Assembly (NCBI RefSeq): GCF_014851685.1 | Contig: NZ_JACVAC010000002.1 | Span: 186,001 to 250,000 of the forward strand | Source: Pseudomonas sp. PDM05 | Lineage (GTDB): Bacteria; Pseudomonadota; Gammaproteobacteria; Pseudomonadales; Pseudomonadaceae | Length of the DNA: 64,000 nt | Reading direction: 5' to 3' | Part shown: in pieces, positions 29,755 through 38,473 of the stretch | How positions within the stretch are numbered: position 1 is the first letter of the stretch | How the letters are laid out: each line of letters begins with the position of its first letter | Translations under genes and position numbers: made by a program | The notes under the pieces: model-generated | Seen by the model: only the letters and a program-made list of their open reading frames with translations | Told to the model about the DNA's origin: nothing | The model's database searches: none

Positions 29755-30239
29755 AGCTCACCCTTCTCGGTCTCCAGGCTCGCCTCGCCCTTGCGCCGCG
29801 GCCCTTCGACTTTCACCGAAGGGAACGCCGACGAGGCGTAGCGCACCACCAGAATCGAGAAGGCCAACAGCAGAATCCCACCGCACAGGTAGATGATGCC
29901 TACGTCAGGCGGGTTGTGGTGGGACACGTTGGAGATCAGAAGGCGTGTCAGCGCGGTGATCGCCACGTAGATCAGGAAGCGCACGGGCATGTGGTTGGTC
30001 TTGAAGTAAATCCCGACCATCGCGCCCAATTCCAGGTAGATGAACAGCAGCAAGATGTCATCGATCTTGATATGCCCGTTCTCCAGCATCCCCAGAAATT
30101 CCATCACCGCCGCCCAGGCCGTCACCGCACCAATGGCGAACAACGCCAGGTAGTGGAACGACTCCACAAACAGATTACCCAGGGATTCCGCCAGCCCATG
30201 CACGTTCTGGCGCAGCCTTTCGGCCCAGTTGATTTTCAC
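29751..30239 (-). CDS. psiE: PsiE-family membrane protein
   Basis: 162 aa. Four hydrophobic helices are visible (FHYLALFAIGAVTAWAAVME, ILLLFIYLELGAMVGIYF, FLIYVAITALTRLLIS, IIYLCGGILLLAFSILVV), with the PsiE block around HMPVRFLIYVAITALTR. The family is named for a phosphate-starvation-induced E. coli protein; its molecular role is unknown. The start is GTG, 7 bp after AAGGAAG. I saw no clear Pho box upstream. It overlaps the end of the DUF3509 gene. Confidence 0.85.
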   Translation of the reverse strand: MKINWAERLRQNVHGLAESLGNLFVESFHYLALFAIGAVTAWAAVMEFLGMLENGHIKIDDILLLFIYLELGAMVGIYFKTNHMPVRFLIYVAITALTRLLISNVSHHNPPDVGIIYLCGGILLLAFSILVVRYASSAFPSVKVEGPRRKGEASLETEKGEL

Positions 30240-30428
30240 GATGATGCTTCCTTAGGTCGGTTCGACCGGATAATGCGGGTTGGACGTGACGGTTGTTCTG
30301 CATGCAGAAAAAAGGCCAGCGGCGTGTATAAGATGATGGCGGGGTGACATGAGGCACGCTCAACCTGTATTTACGGGCTACATTAAAAAACTGCTACCCA
30401 AACCCCACGGTTTGGCTTACCCTTTTCG

Positions 30429-30444
30429 CTGTATATAAATACAG
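30429..30444 (+). promoter_or_regulatory. LexA (SOS) box upstream of yebG
   Basis: ctgtatataaatacag is a full match to the LexA pattern CTGT-N8-ACAG with the preferred AT-rich alternating centre, 44 bp before the yebG ATG. It predicts DNA-damage induction. Confidence 0.92.
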
Positions 30445-30487
30445 TAGTCGCAAAAGACAACTATCGTGAAGGCATGTGAGGTGGTGA

Positions 30488-30748
30488 ATGGCCGTCGAAG
30501 TGGTATACCGCAGCAGCCGAGATCTGGAGCGTTTGTTCATGGATAAAGCCGAAGCTGACCGTCATGACAAGATGCTTGAACTCGCTGAGTTGCTCGCAGA
30601 AGTGCTGCAAAAAGCCGTGCCGTCGTTGAGCGAGCAGCAGGTTGAGGAAGCCGGGATCTACATGGCGAAGAACCGCGATGTGTTTGCCAAGGCGTTCAAG
30701 AGCCAACCGGATGCACTGTCCGAGTTGCTGAACCCCGCGGCAGAATAA
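30488..30748 (+). CDS. yebG: YebG-family SOS-induced protein
   Basis: 86 aa. Begins MAVEVVYRSSRDLERLFMDK with the YebG block KAEADRHDKMLELAELLAEV. YebG is a LexA-regulated gene in E. coli; its biochemical role is not established. The LexA box 44 bp upstream, SD GAGG 6 bp before ATG and a terminator 14 bp after the stop make this a self-contained SOS gene. The C-terminal LNPAAE is short compared with E. coli YebG. Confidence 0.93.
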   Translation: MAVEVVYRSSRDLERLFMDKAEADRHDKMLELAELLAEVLQKAVPSLSEQQVEEAGIYMAKNRDVFAKAFKSQPDALSELLNPAAE

Positions 30749-30762
30749 AGCCCGAATTGAAC

Positions 30763-30794
30763 AGGCCCTGAATCATTGATTCAGGGCCTTTTTA
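30763..30794. terminator. Terminator after yebG
   Basis: aggccctgaatca (30763-30775), one base, tgattcagggcct (30777-30789), then ttttt. Perfect 13-bp stem. It lies 8 bp beyond the end of the convergent dehydrogenase gene and could stop that transcript too, though the A side is weak. Confidence 0.92.
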
Positions 30795-30802
30795 ATATCT
30801 GG

Positions 30803-31822
30803 CTAGCGGTACAGCAGGCGTTCGGCCAGTTCGTCCGCCACCCTGGCGGGGGAGCGTTTTTCGGCTTGGGCGTGGGCGTAGATTTCCGTCAGGCGGGTGC
30901 CAATGTTCGACAGGTGCGCGGTGATGGTGGGCAGTTCGGCGCCGCGGTGCTTGAGCGCGACGTAGATCAAGCCGCCGGAGTTGATCACGTAGTCGGGGGC
31001 GTAGAGGATGCCCCGTGCTTCCAGCTGATCGGCGTTGTCCAGGTGGGTCAGTTGCGCGCTGGCGGAACCGGCGACGGCGGCGCAGCGCAGTTGGCCGACG
31101 CTCTGGCGGTTGAATACGGCGCCCAGGCCGCAGGGGGCCAGGATGTCGCAGGGGGTGCTGAGCAATGCATCGTTGGCGATGGGGTGCGCGCCCAATTGCT
31201 CCATGGCCAACTGCACCTTGCCATGGTCGATGTCGCTCACCAGCAGCTCGGCACCCGCGGCGTGCAGTTGCTCGGCCAGCGCGTAACCGACGTTGCCCAG
31301 GCCCTGCACGGCCACGCGCAGGCCTTCGAGGTTGTCACTGCCCAGGCGCGCCATGGCGGTGGCGCGGATACCGGTGAATACGCCCATGGCAGTATGGGAC
31401 GAAGGGTCGCCCGCCGCCGTGGTGCTGGTGACGAAACGGGTGTGCTGGGCGATGCAGTCCATGTCGGCCACCGAGGTGCCACTGTCGATGGCGGTGATGA
31501 AGCGCCCGTCGAGTTTTTCGAGGCAGCGGCCAAAGGCTTCGAACAACGCGGCGCGGCTTTCCACGTGCACTGGGCGGACAATCACCGCCGTGCCGCCGCC
31601 CACCGGCAAGCCAGCCAGGGCGGCCTTGTAGCTCATGCCCTGGGCCAGGCGCGCGGCATCCGCCACGGCACTTTCGTCGTCGGGGTAGGAGAGGTAGCGA
31701 CAGCCACCCAGGGCGGGCCCGAGACGGCTGTTGTGGATGGCGATGACCGCCTTCAGCCCGGTAACCGGGTCGACGCTCAAGTGCAGCGATTCAAGGCGGG
31801 TGCTGTGCATGAGAGCAAACAT
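30803..31822 (-). CDS. Glu/Leu/Phe/Val dehydrogenase homologue, probable leucine dehydrogenase, catalytic Lys replaced by Thr
   Basis: 339 aa. NAD-dependent oxidative deamination of branched-chain amino acids is the family reaction. The N-terminal substrate domain has LGPALGGCRYL and MSYKAALAGL (Lys66). The family glycine motif reads LPVGGGTAVI, where GGGK is expected, so Thr78 (codon ACG at 31591-31589) replaces the catalytic lysine; AAG to ACG is one base. The Rossmann part (VAVQGLGNVGYALAEQL) and the NSGG region (YVINSGGLI) are intact. ATG 31822 has GGGAG 8 bp upstream. Dehydrogenase activity is doubtful unless this base is an error. Confidence 0.85.
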   Translation of the reverse strand: MFALMHSTRLESLHLSVDPVTGLKAVIAIHNSRLGPALGGCRYLSYPDDESAVADAARLAQGMSYKAALAGLPVGGGTAVIVRPVHVESRAALFEAFGRCLEKLDGRFITAIDSGTSVADMDCIAQHTRFVTSTTAAGDPSSHTAMGVFTGIRATAMARLGSDNLEGLRVAVQGLGNVGYALAEQLHAAGAELLVSDIDHGKVQLAMEQLGAHPIANDALLSTPCDILAPCGLGAVFNRQSVGQLRCAAVAGSASAQLTHLDNADQLEARGILYAPDYVINSGGLIYVALKHRGAELPTITAHLSNIGTRLTEIYAHAQAEKRSPARVADELAERLLYR

Positions 31823-32009
31823 CGTCAAGCTCCCGAATCACTTCTGGTAGTGGCCCAAGTATAGGCTTGCGGTGGAAAACTGCCGGAATACGCTGGAATA
31901 AGCCGCCCGTTTTTGTAGGTCGCGCGACATAAGCAAGTGGGATATATCTCAAGCCACTGGACGAAAATTCCCAGCAAGGCTAAAACGGGGACATCCGCCG
32001 GAGAATGCA

Positions 32010-32813
32010 ATGAATCCCCGCAAAGCCTTTTTCGCCTGCCTGGAACGCTCCCCCCCTGCGCTGTTTGAAGCGGCGCTGTGGATTGCCGCCGAGCACGACT
32101 CCACGGTGCAGCCGTTGGTGATCCTGCAAGAGCTGACGTTGCTGCAACAGCAAGTCAGCGTAGGCATGCCCATGCTGCCGGCGGATGAACTGGGCCAGCC
32201 GCTGCTGCGCCGCCTGAACGACCTGGGCTTCGCCCAGGACGACTTCACCCCGCTACGCCCCGCCGCGGCCTTGCTGGACAAAGTCTTGCAACGCAAACGC
32301 GGGCAGCCGCTGGCCATGGGGTTGATCGCGCTGGAGCTGGCGCGACGTCTGCACATCCCGATGGTCGGCGTGAATTTCCCCGGACACTTCCTGCTGCGGG
32401 TACCCGGCGCCGATCACCTGCTGGACCCCTGCGGCGGCCGGCGCCTGTACCCCAACGATTGCCGCGAACTGCTGCAACGCCAATACGGCCCCAACCTCAA
32501 GTTGCAGGCCGACCACCTGCACAGCGCCGACCCACGTTCGATCCTGCAACGTCTGTCACGCAACCTGCGCCAACTGCACCTGGCCAATGACGCGCCGCTG
32601 GCCGCCCTGGTGGATGCCGAACGTGTACTGGAACTGGGCAATGCCAGCGCCGCCGATTACCTGGCGCGGGCCAGTTTGTATCAGCGCCTGGATTGCCCGA
32701 ACGCCGAGCGTTTTGATCTGGAGCACGCGTTGATGCTCAGTGAGGACCCGATCCAACGCCTGCGCTTGACCGAGCGATTGGGCCATTTGCCGCCTAACTC
32801 AGTGGTGCACTGA
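32010..32813 (+). CDS. SirB1-family protein (transglutaminase-like plus repeats)
   Basis: 267 aa. The N-terminal half is the SirB1 transglutaminase-like region, with VLQRKRGQPLAMGLIALELA, LHIPMVGVNFPGHFLLRV and LLDPCGGRRLY. The C-terminal part (~180-260) looks like short helical repeats (ERFDLEHALMLSEDPIQRL). The biochemical role is unknown. In E. coli the family member lies by prfA/prmC; here it is isolated, divergent from the dehydrogenase across 187 bp and convergent with an MFS gene. Confidence 0.85.
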   Translation: MNPRKAFFACLERSPPALFEAALWIAAEHDSTVQPLVILQELTLLQQQVSVGMPMLPADELGQPLLRRLNDLGFAQDDFTPLRPAAALLDKVLQRKRGQPLAMGLIALELARRLHIPMVGVNFPGHFLLRVPGADHLLDPCGGRRLYPNDCRELLQRQYGPNLKLQADHLHSADPRSILQRLSRNLRQLHLANDAPLAALVDAERVLELGNASAADYLARASLYQRLDCPNAERFDLEHALMLSEDPIQRLRLTERLGHLPPNSVVH

Positions 32814-32840
32814 GCATCAAATTGTGGAAGCTGCGGCGCA

Positions 32841-34211
32841 TCAGCGATTGGCCGGCGCTTTTAGAATGTCGCCATGCAATGGACTCACAGGCCCACTTGA
32901 GCCCGGTGATCTCACTTGGATGATCAAGAGCGCCGCCATCACCGCCGGAATCGCACAGAAGAAGAAAATCTGCTGCACCGGGATATGCATCGCCAGCAAC
33001 AGGCTGCCGAACAGCGGCCCCAGGATCGAGCCAAACCGACCCACACCCAACGCCCACCCCGTGCCGGTGGCGCGCACGTGGGCCGGGTAGAAGTTGCTGG
33101 CGAAAGCATTAAGCGTCAGTTGCCCGCCGATAATGCAGAACCCGGCGGCAAACACGCACGCCACCAGGTAGCGCGGATTGTCGTGATTCAAGCCCAGCAG
33201 GATCGTGCACAGCGCGGCCGCCGCCAATACCCCGGACAACAGGCGCACTTTGCTTTTCAGGCGGTCGGCGAACCAGGCCATGCCGATGGCGCCAAGGGTG
33301 CCGGCAAACAGGAACATCGAGGTCACCAGGTTGGCTTGCTTGAGGGCCAGCCCACTTTCCAGCAGCAGCGACGGCAGCCAGCTGATCATGAAATACAACA
33401 GGATCAGGCTGACAAAAAACGTTGCCCAGATCAGCAGCGTCGGGCGCGCATAGCCGTTGCGGAACAGCTCCACTACCGTCAGTTGGCCGCCCTGCGCCTG
33501 CGGGCTGTCTGCCGCAGCCGCCAGCGGCGCTTGCCAGCCGGGCACCATGTGCGTGCTGACATCGTGCAAACGCGCATACGGCGGCGCATCCCGCAGCAAG
33601 CGCGGCAGCGACTCCGGCAGCAACCACACGAGGAACGGGAACAGCAGCAACGGCGTCACGCCACCGGCAAGAAACACCGCCTGCCAGCCGAAGCCGTCGA
33701 TAAACCCGGCGGCCACAAACCCACCCGCCGCACCGCCGAACGAAAAGCCGCACGCAGCCAACGTCACCATCAAGGTGCGCAGGCGCGGTGGCGAGTAGTC
33801 CGACATCAACGCCATGGCGCTCGGCATGGCGCCGCCCATGCCGATGCCGCAGATAAAGCGTGCCGCCATCAAGCTGGTCAGTGAGTGGGCGAACACCATC
33901 AGCAGCGTGAGGCTGGCGTAGATCAGCACGCAGCCGAGCAGGATGCGGCGCACGCCAAAGCGGTCCGCCAGCGGCGTAACCAGCAGCGAGCCCAACGTCA
34001 GCCCCAACAGGTTGGCGCTGAACACCGGGCCGAAGGCCGCTTTTTCCAGCCCCCAATCCTTGGCCAGCGCTGGCACCACGTAACCCAGGACCTGGGCGTC
34101 GTAACCATCGGTCACCAGCAACAGCGCCAGCAACAGAAGAATCAACCACTGATAGCGCGACACCGGACGGGCGTCGAGTGCCGCGCGAAAGCTGGCAATC
34201 TGATTGTGCAT
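32841..34211 (-). CDS. MFS aromatic-acid transporter, AAHS family
   Basis: 456 aa, twelve helices. The AAHS/PcaK signature is clear: LLVTDGYDAQVLGYVVPAL in helix 1 with Asp-Gly-Tyr-Asp, motif A around LADRFGVRR, and GFCIIGGQLTLNAF late in the protein. This group imports aromatic acids such as 4-hydroxybenzoate. ATG 34211 begins MHNQIASFRAALDARPVSR; the longer open frame upstream overlaps a REP pair. Its position next to homogentisate genes on the same strand suggests it feeds that pathway, but a REP pair of about 90 bp separates them. Confidence 0.88.
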   Translation of the reverse strand: MHNQIASFRAALDARPVSRYQWLILLLLALLLVTDGYDAQVLGYVVPALAKDWGLEKAAFGPVFSANLLGLTLGSLLVTPLADRFGVRRILLGCVLIYASLTLLMVFAHSLTSLMAARFICGIGMGGAMPSAMALMSDYSPPRLRTLMVTLAACGFSFGGAAGGFVAAGFIDGFGWQAVFLAGGVTPLLLFPFLVWLLPESLPRLLRDAPPYARLHDVSTHMVPGWQAPLAAAADSPQAQGGQLTVVELFRNGYARPTLLIWATFFVSLILLYFMISWLPSLLLESGLALKQANLVTSMFLFAGTLGAIGMAWFADRLKSKVRLLSGVLAAAALCTILLGLNHDNPRYLVACVFAAGFCIIGGQLTLNAFASNFYPAHVRATGTGWALGVGRFGSILGPLFGSLLLAMHIPVQQIFFFCAIPAVMAALLIIQVRSPGSSGPVSPLHGDILKAPANR

Positions 34212-34254
34212 CGCAAGGTACCTATTATTTTTATACGGATGACGCTGATCAAAC

Positions 34255-34343
34255 TGTGGGAGCTGGCTTGCCTGCGATGGCGGCGTGTCAGGCAACTCAT
34301 CTGGCACGGGTGCTCCGCTATCGCAGGCAAGCCAGCTGCCACA
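34255..34343. repeat. REP pair between maiA and the MFS gene
   Basis: tgtgggagctggcttgcctg... (34255-34278) and the reverse complement arm atcgcaggcaagccagctgc... (34320-34343) match over 24 bp with one mismatch. This subfamily (gctggcttgcctgcgat) differs from the gcgggcttgctcgcgaat type elsewhere in the window. It begins 43 bp upstream of the MFS start and ends 7 bp after maiA. Confidence 0.9.
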
Positions 34344-34350
34344 TTTGTAT

Positions 34351-34986
34351 TTAGGGGGTGTCAGGTTGATTGGCGGGGTGCGCCTGAATAAAGGCCGGAT
34401 GCTGCGCCGCCAACGCCGCCACCCGGCCGATACGCGGATACGCCGCCAACGGCACCTTGAAGCGCTCCGCCGCATACAGCTGCGGAATCAGAAACGCATC
34501 CGCCATGCCTGGCTGCTCCCCAAAGCAAAACCCTGTGTCGCCAATCAACTGTTCCACCGCGCCCAGGCCCTGGCTGATCCAATGGCCGATCCATTCCAGC
34601 AGTTGCGCTTCGTCATGCCCCCACTGGCGCAGCAGGTTCTGGGTGCTGGAGTTGTGCAACGGATGAATATCGCAGCCAATGATCGACGCCACCGCGCGTT
34701 CGTGGGCGCGGGTTGCCAGGTCTTTGGAAAGCAGCGGCGCCTGTGGATAACGTTCGTCGAGGTACTCGATGATCGCCGGTGACTGGATCAACAGCTCGCC
34801 GTCATCGGTGCGCAGGGCAGGCACGCGGCCCTGCGGGTTGATCGCCAGGTACTCGGGCTGGCGGTTCGCGCCACCGGCCGGCACCAGCAGGTTGACCGGC
34901 ACCGCACGAAAATCCAGGCCCTTGAGCGCCAGGGCGATGCGCACCCGGTACGACGCGGTGGAGCGGTAGTAGGTATAGAGTTCCAT
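34351..34986 (-). CDS. maiA: Maleylacetoacetate isomerase (zeta GST)
   Basis: 211 aa, glutathione-dependent isomerisation of maleylacetoacetate to fumarylacetoacetate in homogentisate catabolism. The N-terminal thioredoxin-like domain begins MELYTYYRSTASYRVRIAL. The GST zeta site usually written SSC reads STA here, which I believe is common in Pseudomonas. PQGRVPALRTDDGELLIQSPAI carries the glutathione-binding cis-Pro and Gln-Ser. The all-helical C-domain has DAFLIPQLYAAERF. It is the third gene of hmgA-fahA-maiA, 12 bp after fahA. Confidence 0.95.
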   Translation of the reverse strand: MELYTYYRSTASYRVRIALALKGLDFRAVPVNLLVPAGGANRQPEYLAINPQGRVPALRTDDGELLIQSPAIIEYLDERYPQAPLLSKDLATRAHERAVASIIGCDIHPLHNSSTQNLLRQWGHDEAQLLEWIGHWISQGLGAVEQLIGDTGFCFGEQPGMADAFLIPQLYAAERFKVPLAAYPRIGRVAALAAQHPAFIQAHPANQPDTP

Positions 34987-34998
34987 CGCCCTGCCCTC

Positions 34999-36285
34999 TT
35001 AACGTGCGGCGACCACCGTGCCACGGCACTCGCCGAAGCCGATGGAGGCAAACCCTTCGCGGTTGCAGCGGGCGCGCAGGATGATTTCGTCACCGTCTTC
35101 AAGAAACTTGCGCACTTCGCCGGAAGGCAACTCGACCACCTTTTTACCGCCCTCGGTCATTTCCAGCAGGCTGCCAAACTGGCCTTCCTGCGGCCCGGAC
35201 AAGGTGCCCGAACCAAACAGGTCACCGGGCTGCAATTGGCAACCGTTGACGCTGTGATGCGCCACCAACTGGGCGACGGTCCAGTACATATGCAAGCTGT
35301 TGCTCAGGGCCAGGCGCTGGGCCGGCAGGTTCTGCTCGCGCATGGCGGCGGTGGTCAGCAGCACTTCCAGTTCGATGTCCAGCGCACCCGCCGCCTGGTC
35401 GCGTTTATCCAGCAGGTACGGCAGCGGTTGCGGGTCGCCTTCAGGCCGCGCCGGTTGTGCCTTGCGGAACGGCGCCAGGGCTTCGGCGGTGACGACCCAC
35501 GGCGAGACGGTAGTGATGAAGCTTTTCGACAGGAATGGCCCCAGCGGCTGGTATTCCCAGGCCTGGATGTCCCGCGCCGACCAGTCGTTGAGCAGGCAGA
35601 AACCGGCGATATGCTCGGCCGCGTCGCCAATCGCAATCGAGTCGCCCATGGCATTGCCCTGGCCGATCCAGATGCCCAGCTCCAGCTCGTAGTCCAGGCG
35701 TGCACAGGGGCCGAAGCTCGGTTCGGTCTGGCCGGCCGGCAGCGTCTGGCCTTTGGGGCGGCGCACGTCCGTACCGGAGGGGCGAACGGTCGAGGCGCGA
35801 CCGTGGTAGCCAATCGGCACGTACTTGTAGTTGGGCAGCAATGGGTTATCCGGACGGAACAGTTTGCCAACGTTCTGCGCGTGTTCGATGCCGACGTAGA
35901 AGTCGGTGTAATCGCTGATTTTCGCTGGCAGGTGCATCTGGCAATCGGCGGCGCGATGCAGCACCTGGGCCTCTCGCGCTTGCAGCGGGCTGCCTTCGGC
36001 GAGCAGTTCCAGCAGGCGCTCGCGCAGGGCCACGCGCGCGCCGCGACCCAGTGCGAAAAAGTCGTTCAACTGGCCACCGGCCGTGGCTTCGACGGCACGC
36101 CGGGCTTCGCCTTCGAACGCGTCGATGGCCGCGTGCAGGTCCAGGATCGCATCGCCAATCGCCACGCCACTGCGCGGCGCCGAGCCGTTGTGGCTGAAGA
36201 TGCCCAGGGGCAGGTTTTGCAATGGGAAATCGGCGTGACCGTTGGCGGAGGCTACCCAGCTGCGGGTCGTGGTGGGCTGAGTCAT
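34999..36285 (-). CDS. fahA: Fumarylacetoacetase
   Basis: 428 aa, hydrolyses fumarylacetoacetate to fumarate and acetoacetate, the last step of tyrosine/phenylalanine breakdown. N-terminal SH3-like domain (~1-115), then the FAH fold with YTDFYVGIEHAQNVGKLFRP, GYHGRASTVRPSGTDVRRP (catalytic His and Arg), LDYELELGIWIGQGN (metal Glu pair), NDWSARDIQAWEYQPLGPF and GDLFGSGTLSGP. All key blocks are present. It starts 3 bp after the hmgA stop and is followed by maiA. Confidence 0.96.
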   Translation of the reverse strand: MTQPTTTRSWVASANGHADFPLQNLPLGIFSHNGSAPRSGVAIGDAILDLHAAIDAFEGEARRAVEATAGGQLNDFFALGRGARVALRERLLELLAEGSPLQAREAQVLHRAADCQMHLPAKISDYTDFYVGIEHAQNVGKLFRPDNPLLPNYKYVPIGYHGRASTVRPSGTDVRRPKGQTLPAGQTEPSFGPCARLDYELELGIWIGQGNAMGDSIAIGDAAEHIAGFCLLNDWSARDIQAWEYQPLGPFLSKSFITTVSPWVVTAEALAPFRKAQPARPEGDPQPLPYLLDKRDQAAGALDIELEVLLTTAAMREQNLPAQRLALSNSLHMYWTVAQLVAHHSVNGCQLQPGDLFGSGTLSGPQEGQFGSLLEMTEGGKKVVELPSGEVRKFLEDGDEIILRARCNREGFASIGFGECRGTVVAAR

Positions 36286-36288
36286 GGG

Positions 36289-37572
36289 TTATCTCCGGTT
36301 CGGGTTGAAGGTGACGGGCAGCGAGGCCCAGCACGCGTCATAAGAGGGTTGCAGTTGCGGGCAGTCCAGGGCGAATTGGGTCGGGCGCAGCACTTGGCTG
36401 GTCTCGAACATGAAGGCCATGGTGTTATCGATCTTGTGCGGCGCCAGCTCGACGTTGATCGCCTTGGTGCAGGTTTCGCCGTCCGGGCCGTGGGCGCTCA
36501 TGCAGCTGTGCAGTGACGCGCCGCCGGGCAGGAAGCCTTCGGCCTTGGCGTCGTAGGCCCCCTGGATCAGGCCCATGTATTCGTTCATCAGGTTGCGATG
36601 GAACCACGGCGGCCGGAAGGTGTTCTCGGCCACCATCCAGCGCGGCGGGAAGATCACGAAGTCGAGGTTGGCCAGGCCGTGCACGCTGGTGGGCGAGGTC
36701 AGCACGGTGAAGATCGACGGGTCGGGGTGATCGAAGCTGACGGTGCCGATGGTGTTGAAACGGCGCAGGTCGTATTTGTACGGCACATTGTTGCCGTGCC
36801 AGGCGACCACATTGAGCGGCGAGTGGTCGAGCTCACAGCCCCACAGTTCGCCGAGGAATTTCTGCACCAGGGTGGTCGGTTGCTGCAGGTTCTCGTAATG
36901 CGCGACGGGCGTGAGGAAGTCACGCGGGTTGGCCAGGCCATTGCTGCCGATGGGGCCCAGGTCCGGCAGACGCAGGGGTGCGCCATGGTTCTCGGCGGCG
37001 TAGCCGCGGGCTTGGGCATCCAGCAGTTCGACGCGGAATTTCAGGCCGCGTGGCAGTACGGCGATCTCCAGCGGCTCAACGTCCAGCACGCCCAGTTCGG
37101 TGGCAATGCGCAGGCGGCCCTGCTCGGGGACGATCAGCAGTTCGCCATCGGCATTGAAGAACACCCGTTCCATCGAGCGGTTGGCGCAATAGTTGTAAAT
37201 GCTGATGCCTGCGGGTTTTTCCGACCCGGAGTTGGCGACCATGCCGACAAGGCCGTCGATAAAGTCCGTCGGTTCAGCGGGAATATCCAACGGGTTCCAA
37301 CGCAACCGGTTTGGCGTCACCGCGCCCAGCGGTCCGCCGGCGAGCTGGCGCTCCAACTTGACGAACGCCGGGTGATTGGCCGACGGCTGGATGCGGTACA
37401 GCCAGGTACGCCGGGCTTCGCTGCGCACCATAGTGAAGGCCGTACCGGAGAAGAGTTCGGTGTACAGCCCGTAGGGCGCTTTTTGCGGGGAGTTCTGGCC
37501 GACCGGCAATGCGCCGGGCAGGGCTTCGCTGGCGAATTCATTGCCGAAGCCCGAGAGGTATTCGAGGTTCAT
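36289..37572 (-). CDS. hmgA: Homogentisate 1,2-dioxygenase
   Basis: 427 aa Fe(II) ring-cleavage enzyme making maleylacetoacetate. The iron ligands are visible as His325 and Glu331 in [12 protein letters not shown] and His361 in SAHGPD, with the same spacing as the human enzyme. The N-terminus [20 protein letters not shown] is the family start; P. putida has a few more residues. It is the first gene of hmgA-fahA-maiA and is divergent from the IclR regulator, with a palindromic operator candidate 40-57 bp upstream. Confidence 0.97.
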   Translation of the reverse strand: MNLEYLSGFGNEFASEALPGALPVGQNSPQKAPYGLYTELFSGTAFTMVRSEARRTWLYRIQPSANHPAFVKLERQLAGGPLGAVTPNRLRWNPLDIPAEPTDFIDGLVGMVANSGSEKPAGISIYNYCANRSMERVFFNADGELLIVPEQGRLRIATELGVLDVEPLEIAVLPRGLKFRVELLDAQARGYAAENHGAPLRLPDLGPIGSNGLANPRDFLTPVAHYENLQQPTTLVQKFLGELWGCELDHSPLNVVAWHGNNVPYKYDLRRFNTIGTVSFDHPDPSIFTVLTSPTSVHGLANLDFVIFPPRWMVAENTFRPPWFHRNLMNEYMGLIQGAYDAKAEGFLPGGASLHSCMSAHGPDGETCTKAINVELAPHKIDNTMAFMFETSQVLRPTQFALDCPQLQPSYDACWASLPVTFNPNRR

Positions 37573-37612
37573 GGATCATCCTCTGTACGGAAGTTGTTTT
37601 TATCGTAATCCA

Positions 37613-37629
37613 GTTACGCATAACGTAAT
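37613..37629. promoter_or_regulatory. Candidate HmgR operator
   Basis: gttacgcataacgtaat is a 17-bp imperfect palindrome with arms ttacg and cgtaa. It lies 41 bp upstream of hmgA and 64 bp upstream of the IclR gene. A second half-like word, atcgtaatcc, is adjacent at 37602-37611. P. putida HmgR is known to bind a palindrome in the hmgA promoter; equivalence here is inferred. Confidence 0.6.
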
Positions 37630-37692
37630 TTGATCACTATCGACCGTCAAGCTATAAAGACGCCCATTCATCTCTCGGATTCCCGCTCCCCC

Positions 37693-38472
37693 ATGGAAAA
37701 GCCCCGCGACACAGGCAAACAGAAAGTCCGCTCGGCCGAAGTGGGCACCGACATCCTCAAGGCCCTGGCCGAACTGTCGCCGGCCACGTCGCTGTCGCGC
37801 CTGGCCGAACATGTGCAAATGCCGGCCAGCAAGGTGCATCGTTATCTTCAGGCGTTGATCGCCTCGGGGTTTGCCGAACAGAACACCGCCACCAACCATT
37901 ACGGTCTCGGCCGCGAAGCGTTGCGCGTGGGCCTGGCGGCGCTGGGCAGCATGGACGTGTTGAAAGTCGGCGCCCTGCCCCTGGCGGAACTGCGCGATGA
38001 GCTGAATGAAACCTGCTTCCTGGCGGTATGGGGCAACCAGGGCGCGACCGTGGTGCATATCGAACCGGCGGTGCGTGCGGTGACGGTGGTGACGCAACTG
38101 GGCTCAGTGTTGCCGCTGCTCAGTTCGTCCACCGGATTGGTCTTCAGCGCCTTCCTGCCCTCGCGGGAAACCGTGGAGTTGCGTGAACGGGAGATCCAGG
38201 CCGGTATCGCCCACGCCCTGGCCGACGATCAGGCCTACGCGACCACGTGCGAGCAGATCCGCGCCCGTGGCCTGCACTTTGTGCATGGCTTGCTGATGCC
38301 GGGTGTGGATGCACTGTCGGCGCCGGTGTTCAACGCCGTCGGGCAAGTGGCGGCGGTGATGACCGTGGTCGGTCCCACCTCGCTGTTCCACGCCGATGAA
38401 GACGGCCCGGCGGCGCAGCACTTGCTGGCCGCGACCCGGGCCGTGAGTTGGCGCATGGGCTATCAGCCCTGA
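37693..38472 (+). CDS. hmgR: IclR-family regulator of the homogentisate pathway
   Basis: 259 aa. N-terminal IclR winged HTH (residues ~12-75: EVGTDILKALAELSPATSLS, HVQMPASKVHRYLQALIASG) and C-terminal ligand domain (~90-255) with the GLVFSAFLPSRETV and ALSAPVFNAVGQVAAVMTV blocks. In P. putida HmgR represses hmgABC and is released by homogentisate; position and family fit here. ATG 37693 is chosen because the upstream codons overlap the promoter. It ends 1 bp from the convergent dacB stop. Confidence 0.85.
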   Translation: MEKPRDTGKQKVRSAEVGTDILKALAELSPATSLSRLAEHVQMPASKVHRYLQALIASGFAEQNTATNHYGLGREALRVGLAALGSMDVLKVGALPLAELRDELNETCFLAVWGNQGATVVHIEPAVRAVTVVTQLGSVLPLLSSSTGLVFSAFLPSRETVELREREIQAGIAHALADDQAYATTCEQIRARGLHFVHGLLMPGVDALSAPVFNAVGQVAAVMTVVGPTSLFHADEDGPAAQHLLAATRAVSWRMGYQP

Positions 38473-38473
38473 G

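Noticed and set aside
34351-34986. maiA as inactive because SSC is replaced by STA
   Set aside because: I believe this variant is normal for Pseudomonas maiA, and the rest of the glutathione site is intact.
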